Source: Plazaster borealis
Taxonomy: Eukaryota; Echinodermata; Asteroidea; Forcipulatida; Labidiasteridae
Direction of reading: 5' to 3'
Length of the DNA: 64,000 nucleotides
NCBI GenBank assembly: GCA_021014325.1
Contig: CM037463.1
Location: forward strand, 7,819,001-7,883,000
Shown here in pieces: positions 12,901 to 24,900 of this stretch. Under the pieces are notes generated by a model. The model was not told where the DNA came from and ran no database searches. It saw only the letters and a list, made by a program, of their open reading frames with translations. A program made the position numbers and the translations under genes. The stretch's first letter is position 1. Every line of letters starts with the position of its first letter.

Positions 12901-15900
12901 TGCAAATAGCCCTTACCAAAATGTCCAGTTCATTCCAATTGGATATCCAATTGGAAAGACTTGGATTGAGTTGGTATTAGCCTTTTTGAGATACGCTGGA
13001 CACTATCGGAGTGCACTGTAGGATTTGGGTGCATACAGACAAATTTACCCAAATCAAACAGTGTTATAATGTGTCCGCCATATCTCGAAATGGCTTATTG
13101 AGTTGGTGTGATTTGGTTTATATTGGAATACTGAATTTCCAATTGGAATAAAAACTTGGACCAACTCAATCCAATAAGAAATCAAATTGGACCCAGTTGG
13201 CTTTGTTACATTGAATTTTACCTCCTAAATTAATTCCAATCGGAAACTCTATTTCGCAATTGAGACCAATTGGGTCCAGTTGGAAAAAGTCCAATTGTGT
13301 TAAGTTGGAAAAAAAATCAGAACTGAATTCAATTGAGTCCAATTGGTTTTGCGCCAAAACACAACATTGGAAAAATTCCAATTGGTTCCAATTGGAAAAA
13401 TGAATTGGACATTTTGGTAAGGGAGATGAGAAGAGCTTTGAAATAACACCTAATTAGAGCCTACAATGTAAGTATTTCTTATAGAATGTTAAACACATCA
13501 CATCGCATTGACATCAAAGCTGGTGTTTCGATTGTCTTCACTAATAATGCCATTTCGTTATTTCGGAGAAGTGCCTGATTTTTGAGTGTTTCATCGCAAA
13601 TGCTCATCTGTACTGGTAGGGAAGCAATGACGTGATTGATTCTCTTAAAACTCTCACCTGTAGTAAACCACATCCTTCTCCCGATGCGCCCAGAAACAAA
13701 GTGTTGGTCAATACAGGTATCTACAGTCAAGATATAACAAACAGTATAATTTGTCATGCTTCATCATCACCTCCTGGATCACTGCTCCATGTGCCTATAA
13801 CAATGTCCTGTGTACTGTCAATGACAACCTTATTACATGCATTTCTCACAAATATCACTTCCTTGCTGCACCTGCATAGTTTATAATTGAGGTGTCACAA
13901 CCTCGTCCCCAAGGTGTGTCGAGCAGTACGAGGTTGACTGCTCTCTCACCCTGGTATTGGATCATTTGCATATCCAAAATTTTTGGATACAAATGCAAAT
14001 TAGATTAGTCTGGCTGTGACCATGGTGAATACTGAATGAGTAAAACTTAACACGTTTACGTTAGACTTTTGTATACCAGTCGTTGTCCAATCAGGGTCCA
14101 AGTAAGGAGTTTCCCTCCCAGGGTTTACTATTGTAAACATGGTTGGAAATAAAGTAAACCATGGGGACGAGGTTGGAGGTGTCATGGCTGAGTGGTTAAG
14201 AGCACCTGACTCAAGCTTTAGTGTTTCTGAACAGCAGAGTGTGGGTTTGAGTCCCAGTCTTGACAAACCATTGTTGCTTCGTCCTTCAGAGGTGAGGTAA
14301 AGGCGTAGGACCCGTGTGTCATGTAATCCAGTTAAATTAATCACTAAGAGAAGGGGTTTGCCTTGGTGTTTCTGGCACTGGCTCCTGCAGCACCATGTAC
14401 ACCCTTACAAAGTGTTACATAAATCGGTCTCATAATTTAAAAGCTTCCAAAACCTGTCGTAAAAATTTCTGTTTGTTCTGGCGCCTAAGTACCTTATTGG
14501 TAGGTTCGTGAGATATATAAGGCTAGTTGATATTTTTTTTTTAAAGGTTCATGAGATATTTCTGAGGATCAAGAGTATGTTTTGTGTACTTAAAAAAAGC
14601 TTAAATTATATGGACTTCTTGATGTTGCAAGCTGCATATATTTTTGTTCAATAGGCCAAGACTTTTTTGAACGCCTTCAATTGAAATGGTAAACACTGTC
14701 CTGGTTTGACCCACAATCAACTGACCTTGTTTGTTTGTAAGACCTTGCTGTTATCGTTATTCAGATGGTAGTAGTCCTCTACCAGGAGACCAGAGTCTGT
14801 GTAGCCAAGAGAGATATTGAGATTGACCCGTCCAACGTAGGCCAGAGTTGCGTACTCTGCAAGGGCCTGAAGAGCAACGCACGTATCCTACAAGGAAATA
14901 AAAAACACCACGAAACAGTTGAAAACCTTGGTCTGTTTCTAGTAATCATACATGTTAACCCCTCGTTTTTTACATTACGATAACTTTTAATTTTGACTGG
15001 CACCCCCGAACAAAGATATTGACAAGATAGGGAGACCGCCAACATAAGGGCTAGATAGCGCAGTTATAAGAGCACTGGCACATCCAGAGGTCGCAGGTTC
15101 AAGTCCCGCTTTATTTTTCTTTGTTCAACCCAAAATTAAACTTAACTAAAAATGTGTACGATTAAACTAACACTCTCAGGCTTTCTGCTTCAAATGCTCT
15201 GAGTTTTTTTATCATACAGTGAATAAGTATGCTTAAACTTTTACATTTTGTGCCTACACTGGATAACTTTAGCCTGCCACCACCTCCCCCGCATAAACAA
15301 CCCAGCAACTTTTGACAAAACCTCCTTCCAAGTCCCCTTTAGTGAAAACTCCAGGCTTGAATACCGACAACCAATGGGTCTGCCGGTTAAAACATTACCT
15401 GAGTTGAGGAGAAACCACCATGTGCGTTCCTCTGTTGGGTCAGCCACTTGACGATAGGTAGGGAGTAAGCGATGTCTCCGAGGGCGGTATAAGTCAACAG
15501 GGCGTAGGCGGTCATCTCGACCTCCGCCGATGTGACAGTCTGCTCCAGGTCTCCAACATGAGAAAAGAACGGCAGAGATTCCAGGGCTTCACCGCTCAGC
15601 CGCCAGTAGGTCAGGCTTTCTGTAATAATCAGAAATCAAGGAAGTGTTTGTGTTAGAAAACAATCAGGGGTCATCATGAAGGACTTCCTAGATCCTAAAT
15701 GTACTACCAAAGTCTTCAATTTAAATCCAAATTGGCTTTGCCCTAAACAAATGTCATTTTGACTATTTCTTTAAACAAAATGTTTGTCTTCAACCATTAT
15801 CAAAATAAAAATCTGTAGCATAGATAAATGGAAGCTGTTTTGTTTGGGGGAGGGGAGGGGGAAAAGGAAACAAAGTCTGATCTTTCTGATTGCTGTGTCA

Positions 15901-18900
15901 GAATTTTGTTTACACATAGTCTGATCTTTCTGATCACTGTGTCAGAATTTTGTTTACACATTTTTCGTTCACATCTTTTATTAAACTTGTTGGCTCTTAA
16001 TCAAACAATCCTGAATGTATCAACAAAAGTCTCACCTTTTCTGATAGCTTTTGATGACAACACCTTGACAGCAATTGAGGCATACTGGCTGTTTTGAAGA
16101 GTCAAGGCATAAGCCGTCAGTGCCGCTGTGTAGGGGTCTACGATAGCCCCGACGTTGTCTTCAAGGAACTTTTGGGCTATGCTGACTGCCTTCTTCTCTT
16201 CATCCGTCTCAACGCCTGCCTCCCTGAGAGCTACCAGGACGTAGGCTGTAAGGGGAATGCGGGAATTGCCTTGGATACCTCCCTAAGATACCAAATAATG
16301 TCATGTTTAGATGTTTGCTTTTTCTGTCTATGAACAAAATGACAATTCTACTTGCTAACATGAAGTAAATCTTTAGTGTTTTGACCCATGAGAGGGATTG
16401 GCTGTTGCCAGCTTGGCATTTATATCCCCTTGTGAGAGCTTTGCCAAGTTCCCTCGTTGGTAAAATCATTTAAACAAACAACCAGCAAAATATAATTCCT
16501 TTATCTGTTACAAGTTCATTCTGACTATTAAAAACACACATTTTCTAGCTTGTGAAGCTCAACAGAAACCTCTTATCTGGGCCATCTTTGTTGGGTACTT
16601 TAACAACAAGCAGAAAGGAAATAAAATCTGAGAAATATTCCTTAACTTTTTCACTACGGCACACCCCTCACAGTGGCCTGGTAAAACCTCCGCCGAGCCA
16701 CTGACAGCGGCTCAAAGTCAACACAATTAAGAAAGAGTACATTTCAAGGTTTATTTTAGTATCAAACATCTTGTAATTATAACATAAAACAAGGAAGTTA
16801 CCAGATTAGAACAGATTGTTGAAATGACCTCAAATTTAAGGCCCTTACAAATGACACCGTTGAAAAGAAACCTTACGATATGGATAAAGTTACAGTTTTT
16901 TAGCAGACAAGAGAATGGGCAAGCTTAGTAATCCAGCTGGCTGGTGACCAAAAACAATGAAGGAAACTTTATTATTATCTTCCCGATGGTGAGAGATATT
17001 CCACTAATCCTCAACCTACTCCCTAATCCCCTACCTGGATATCTTTGTTGAGCACTCGTCCAACCGGAGGGAAGGAACCGTCTTCCTGCTGGTGTGAGAT
17101 GATCCATTTCTTGCTCATCTGGAGCTCCTTGGGATCGATGTAGATGAAGCGATGCGACTGGGCGAAGGATTTCAAGACGAAGGCTGTCAACCACATGCTG
17201 CCTGAGGTGTCACTCTCACCGAAGGCACTGTAAGAGCCTGAATGCCGTCTGTAGGTCAACTGACGCTGATATCCTGAGAATTGAGAAAAAGGTTAAAAAA
17301 TACTCTGTGAACATGTCATTCTAGGTGCTCTTTAATTTGAAAACAGCATCCATTCACAAAATGTAAGATTTTAGGTTATATGGATTTAGGTATAAACAAA
17401 ATAGTCCTCGGACTTGCCTTTCATCTATGTCTTGCAAGTTTTTGTAAGAATTATCGGTTTCTGTCACAAAAAAAATGCCTTTGAGCGACGAAATTAGTGA
17501 TGTTGGGTAAAAATGGCTACCATCAATAAATAAAAAGTTATTTTTATTATAGAAGTAGCTTTTTGAGTGCAGCAGTTGCATGCCTGTGTAATGTATCTTA
17601 TCAACAGGGGCAAACTTCATAGCATTGCTTAACAGTTAGCAGAAAATGTTCACACAATCTGGCTGTTTACTTTTCTTGCTATTATCTTCCTTATGCATTC
17701 TTATGTCACTCATTTGCTTACAGTAAGCGCCGGAAGGTTAGCATGCCTTTTCTCATGCTTACGGTTAGCAGTGCTACGAAATAGAAATTGTACAGTAAGC
17801 ACAAAATCGACGGTTAAGCAGCGATGGTCCCAGGTCGTCCAGTGTTACAAAATGAATAAACATACCTTGTACAAGGAACGTGTTAGCTTCGATCTCGGTC
17901 TCTTTATCCAATTGGTTGGTGTGCTGAAGGTAGTGCATCACGTACACGATGGGAGCAAAGTGAATCATGTTCTGCTCACCGCAGCCAAACGGCAGTCGAA
18001 TCAGATTGTGAAGGTTGTTTAAAGTCGGTCCCATCACATCACCTGAAAGAAAAAACAGAAAAATAATTTTCCTTTCTTTGCTGGCACATTTTAAACAATG
18101 TAGGTTTTGAGGCATTGCATGGTGAGGTATCAATTTGTATTTGGTTTGCGGTAACACCATGGGTATACATATCTACTTTGCTGTGTAGATTTTGTTCGTT
18201 GAGAACTTGTCTTGCTATTTATTCTACTGCCGCAGAGTAGATTTTCGGAATTCGAGAGACTACTTAGTTCTGAAAAGAACTGTCCTGCTTATAAACTACT
18301 ACCGAAGGTAGGAAATCGGCCAGGACTAATACTTTCTCTTAGTGGATCGAGGGCACTTCTCGTTATTAACTTCACTGCTGCAGAGTGAGTTCTTAATTGG
18401 TTTCAATGTTTCGACTAGCCTGCTCTAGTCATTGACATTTTATACAAGTTACCAATTACCTCAACAAAAATACAAACCAGAGGAAAAGAATCCAACACGG
18501 TTAGCAGGCAGGTTTAGAGAGGGTTGTTCCCTCCAGCCCAATGGTATGTGTGGAGGCAGATTGTTTTGTCGATGTTGTTAACAAAATAAAGTTTAAGGCT
18601 GAGGTTATTTTTATCTTAAAATTTGTGTGTCAAGGAAATAGAAAGGGCCTTTATGCACCTCATGCATATAAAATAACAAAAACCTCATCTCTTGGTAAAA
18701 ACAAGCCTGGAGGGATCAACATTTCTGCACAGCACAAGACAAAAATGAAACAACAGAGATAATTATGGCATTGTGGTGAAATGGCCAAAGATTTCAAGCA
18801 AAGTTTTCTTACCAATTACAACAGCAGCTGCTCTTTCTGATCCTGGTACGTGGTTGAGGGGCAGTGTCAACCTGAATGCGTCTATGTACATCTCACTGCT

Positions 18901-21900
18901 ACCTATTACAATATCATCATCAAAAACAAACAACAAATTATACCATTGAAACAACGATATTTTAAGTAATAGACCTTACGCACATGATGTCATTTGAGTA
19001 GGGCGCCCTCGGCTAGAGGTAAAAAAGGTTGCTCATTGGCCCACTCTGACCCCGCACGCACATAAAAATGTGTGTTTTCCATTGTTTCATTATTGTTTTA
19101 CCTCTAAGATAGGGGCGTGATAAATGGGAACATGGTGACGTCAACGCAAGTTTTTTTTGAAACTTTGAATTGTGTAGGAAGTAAGAACTGAGGATTTACG
19201 AGTTACAACCAATGGCTAAAATCTCTCAGTGAGAAGTGTTGGTTCTGAGACGAACTGGGGAAAACATTACAGTCTTCAGGAGAATGCTAATTAGAAATAA
19301 GGCCACTGTAGAGCACACTGTTCAAAATGTCAAAATGTCAAGACTCTACTAAATCTCAACCCCTGGTTCATGTCAAATAGAATCTGTTTAAAGGTGGACT
19401 ACAACGGAATAATGATAAAGGCTGTGTTACTGTTTTCGTTCGAGAAATGTATAATGATTACTAATATATTATTATTGTTCAATAAAACTTGTTCCTTCAT
19501 GCAAAAAAAACCCAAAATTGATCAGCGTTCTACGACCCAGAAAAACTCAGTTTCAGCAACTCATGAATAATTCATACTTTGTGTGGGACGTAGTACCCAT
19601 GACGCTTTACCTCGGGTCGATAACAGCGGACAAGCTAGGCCTGGTGGTAGTAGATACAAAAATTCTCTTGATCTTTGGCGCTTTCAATGTGGGGATCGAT
19701 CCAGGCTTCAAACGAAACTTTGTTGGCAAACCAGACCTACCAACCTCTGGAGTTCAAAAACTGTATTCTTTATTCCCAAAAGTCATATTTTACTGACAAA
19801 AATTGAATTTAAAACTAGACCTTGAGTTTTTGTCTACTACAAAAACACGGTGTTCGTGGTGAGTGATTGAATGAATAGGTCATACCTTATCAATCAAATT
19901 CCTGGTTCAGGAGTTATGAATTTTTCAAAAATTAAACATCAACTTCCGGTTTTGACCGGAAGTCAAGGTCAAATAGGGTCACATTTTTTATAGCGCGTGA
20001 TTAGTTTTTGACTACCTTTTAGATGGTTCACGCGTATTCAAACTTCTGGGACCATTGTGGTCCCAACCTTAAGGAGTTTTACGTGGGCTGGATTTTCTTT
20101 TAGTCAAGTACGATCAAGTATGATCAGTAGTTTTAAAGATATGAATACGACAAGATATTACAAAATTTTAAACTTCCGTTTTGAACCAAAAGTAAGTTAA
20201 AATATTGTACGGGTTTTGTGAAGCATTTGTCAAACTTTTGACGACCTATCCGATGATGTGTAGATTGCCAAAATCCGAATTATAGTTTTTGAGTTATGAT
20301 TTTTACAAATATTAAACTTTGATTTATTGTAATTTAATGCCCGATGATGTCATCATGACATAATTAAGTATGTGTTGTCTCGATACTGAAGTTCAACTAT
20401 CTGTTGAGTTTTAATAACAATTCAATCTCAATGTTGAGTTGTTCCGTAGATAAGCTCGAAAGTTGTTTTTTGACAAAAAAAACCGAAGGCGAACTTTGAC
20501 CCAGGGTAACGACCCGGAAGCTAAGGTCGCACGATTTTGGCGTTAACTTTTCAAATGTTGCCCCAGTTTTGGTCTATAAGATGCCCAAGTATGAACATCA
20601 TAGCTTTCATATTCGTTGAGATACAACAAAAAGCAAAAGGTCATTTTTCAACTTTAAAAACCTTGTAATTCGACACCTGATGACGTCATCATGACGTAAT
20701 GACAACTGTGCCGTCTTCGTATTGAGGTTCAATTATTTGATGAGTTTCAAGGTTCAATTCAGTTTCAATCTTGAGTTATTATCCAGAGAAGAGTTGCGTG
20801 GAAGAAGAAGACGGAAAAGGAAAAAAAAAAAAAAAAAACAGAACAAAAACAAAGAGGTGTTCGTGCTCATATTGCACAAACACCTAAAAAAAAAACGGAC
20901 GATGCAATTTTGGGGGAATAACCGATTTTCCGAGCATGCGCAGACACGTCGAGTCTTGTCTCAAGGCGTTTGTAACTGGTTCGCGTAATTTCACCAATAG
21001 AGGGCGTTTAATCTCACGCTATCGCATTGTTCCGAAACGCCCTTTAGCGCTCAATGTTTCTTGCATTTTTGTCTCAGGCAAAGTGACAAAGACTACAGGC
21101 CTGAAAACGACGTCCGTGTGTAGTGTGTGCGTGCATTGTGTACTGTGTGATCATGGAGCTCCTTGGTGTGATCATGTGTTGTATTTTGTGTGGCGTGATA
21201 CGGTCAGCATTTCGCGGCCTTCGAGTGATTTTGTTTTACATTTATATATCCGTCGGATCGTGTAACGCACATTCACGCACGAAAAAGAGACAAGGAGAGA
21301 AAATGACGATAACCGTTAATCAGAATTGGATACTTATCAAATCAAAAAAGTTTCGTAAAAACTTCATGCCTCTGCATGAAAATGCATACATAATACACAC
21401 GGAATAACATGGCGTCTTTTGTTTACTCTTGGTTGCTCATGGGTAGTACGTCATCACTTTTCGCTGGTTTACAAGTCCGCTGGTACTATATCGTGGATTT
21501 CATTGTGGTTTTCAATGGATCTTTGCCGGGAACCAGTACAGGGCGGGAAATTTCAAAATCTAAGAATCGAGGTCTAATTTTTTCGTTCAAATTGCAACCA
21601 AAATTATTTAGAGAAAAACATGACCACAACAATAAACTGTTACCTGAACACAACATAAACAAGGTTCGATAGTAAATTTAATGTGTGAGTTTTCGTTGTA
21701 GTCCATCTTTAACAAAAAAGAGCTTGTCATTTTTTCTGGTGTGGAAAAAACCTCAAGACCTACCTTTCTTTTTCCAGATTCTGAACTCTCCGAGTGAGCC
21801 TAGCCCTGTGGTGAAGCCGATATATTGTATGGGCATTGGGCTCTCGTCATGCCAACTCATGATTATTGACTCGTTGCTTGGTACCTCACCGTGACCAACC

Positions 21901-24900
21901 TAACATTAACACGAAAGTCATAAACATTTTTGTTAAAATGAATGCTGTTAACCACTAAAGGATTGAAAGGTTGGGTGTGTTTACTGTTAAATTTTGCCTA
22001 AAAACATGTTTGTTTTAAAATTGAAAACAGTGTAGAAAACAATACATCAGTAAAATAAGCGATGCACACAATGGGTAGCATGGGGGGCCAGGTCCCCCTC
22101 CAAGCATCTTCCAATGTGTTTAAATTCATTTCGTTTTTCGTAGAGAAAAGTGTAGGGATTTGTTACTAACTAGCATTTAGGGCACCGAAAGTGGGGGAGG
22201 GCGGGGGGTGGCACACTTTAAAAATCTGCTGTTGTATTATAGGGTAAGTGTTTCTTTTTGTATCTTGTATGAGTCCCACTCCCAACCATGCCAAAGCAAA
22301 CCCCTCCCCTTATCTGCTGAAGGAAGAATTTGTTTCCCAGCCCCCTCCAAAGATTGTTTCTGGGTGCGCCACTGTGTAAAATGAGTGATATGTGTAGTTA
22401 ATAACAAGGAATGTTTAAATGAAATGATAACAAGAAAAGACAATACTTTGGGAGGAATATCAACATTAAGCCCTACCTGTATGGTGCTCCCTGTCCAACT
22501 TATCCAGAAAGCTCTAAATTCATCCCAACTGACAATACCAGTAGTTAAGTCAGTCACTAATGCGTCACCTGAAAAATGAATAGAGACGCCTTAGTACAAC
22601 TTGAAGGCTCAGTTGCAAAATTCTTCTACCCATCATTATTGTGCTGTGCTGTGCTGTGCTGTGCTGGAGCAGAAATAGCCTTTGCAATGGCCCTATGGCT
22701 TAGTTTGATGGATGGAAAGTGCATGGCAGAGTTTCTGATTATAGTTTCATCCAATAAACAAACTATAATTAAACAAAACAAAAAGTTTAGACACCAGCCG
22801 CCGATTTCACCAAACTCTTCCTAACTTAGGATTAATCTTAGGACTTAGGACGAGTCCCAGCCTTGCACTGTAACATGTCAACCTTAAGATTAATCCTAAG
22901 TTCGAGATAGGATTAATCCTAGCGTTTCGTGAAATCGGCTGCAGTATCTTTAAAAAATACTTTACTAAAGGTATAATTTAGTGAAAAGCTCAATACACAT
23001 TCACATTGGTGACAAGCCTCAACATTCACATTTTTAGACAAACCTTTATGAATAAAATTGTTGATAAAGTTATATAAATCATGATATCCATTTGGTCTCA
23101 ACCAAACGTAGTAACTATGCTCAGTAAGTTAGGTTGGGTTCTTGGGGAGGGGGGCTACTCTATTCAGTGACCCTCGGTTCAAACCTCTGACGACAGACTG
23201 TTGAGTGGTCGGGTGCTCAGCTCTGTATCCATCTACATGCATGGTTTCCCTATCTTAAGTTTTCCACCCACATCTAAAACTAACCATTTCTTTATATTTT
23301 TCTTCACAGGTTTCTATGGGACTAATGCATACCGAGCTATACACTACACATAATTTTTGCGAAAACAATAAGTGGTGTTTGAGGCTTTCCACCAACCAAA
23401 GAGTTTTTACACATGGTTGTACCTGCAAGTTTACTACTATTTATAGTTACTTCTTATGCAAAAACAATAGTTTGTAATAACATTAGTTTGAAATAACTTT
23501 TAACAACCATTTTTATATTGTGTTTTTGTTCTTGTAATGATAACGTACTTTCATTGTACGAATTTAATATCAAATAGACAATTATGATCTTCTGTTCTGG
23601 AGCATATGAAGCAACTTCAAAACTCGATCTCACTGACCCATCTTGGTGCGAGCGATCCATGATCTTGTGTTATCCCAACCTCCAAGGACAATCTCATAAA
23701 GCTGGTGAGAATCTTGAGTCGCTGCCAGGGCAATGTGGGCGTCGTTCTTTGCCTTGCACATGAAGGTGAAGAACTCCATGCCTTCCTCTCGCTCCACAAA
23801 CTGATAGCTGTAACGATTGGGCGTGGAGATGTGTGTTCGCTCTGTGGAAGAGGGTGAAATCGGAAGGTGGTTGCATCAACGGTTATCAAATCTATAGCAC
23901 AAGATTTATCTTGAGATGGCTTCTCAACATTATTGGTACCTTCAATACATTTCAGTCAAGTAAGGTATCAGTAAAATGACTAATTGTCAACCATCAGTAT
24001 TTTAGTTACCGGTAATTGAAAAGAGCGCCCTCAAATTTGCTTGTGAGCATAAAATCGAAAAAATGTTCTAAGTATAAGATACACCCTTTCATTGATTAGC
24101 CTTTCAGGAAAAAGCAGATGGTCTTACCATTTGGGCAGAAGAAGACACTGTAGGCATATCCTCTGGGTAAACCTTCAGGCTGCAAAAAACAAATTTGTAT
24201 AATAATTACAAATTTTTGGGGGTGAAATATTTGTAAACTGAGTGATGGCTCGACTGAATCATTCAAAGTGCTTGGGATTTTTTGTTTTTTGTTTTTTCAA
24301 TCTTCTGGATACAAGGAGAGAAGCTGTAACCACATAAAGCCAAACAGTTTAAAGGGATGGTATACCTTTGGTAATTACTCCAAAAATTAATGACCATAAA
24401 AACTTACTTGGTAAAAAGCACTGCAGCTGTTGACAATATATAACATTTTGAGAACGAATTCCCTTCACAGGAATGTGGTTTTAAAGAGAGTGATTCAAAA
24501 ACATTTCAATCTGAGAAATGTTTCTGCGTGAAACGTTTCTCAGATTGTGTGTTCTGATTATTTTTCCTGTGTGGACATAACCGCTCCAGATTTTCGGCGA
24601 TATCTCAAATACGCTACCACCTTTTGAAATGAAATTTTCACAGGTTAGTTTTATTATATTTATCTACATTTATAAAGTATTGAAACAACTGAACGGTTCC
24701 AAAAACCAAAGGTATACTTTGCCTTTAAATGAAGTTTTTTGTTTTACTTTTGAAGAGAAACTTTGTCAAGAAAAATTGCCAAATCCAATACCTAAGAGCT
24801 AAAAAGCGGGCTTCATTTTAATGGATGTCTATCTATAAATGTCCAATCATTGGTTTATTTTATTTCCATACCTCAACGAGTATATTTTTGGTGATTTTAT

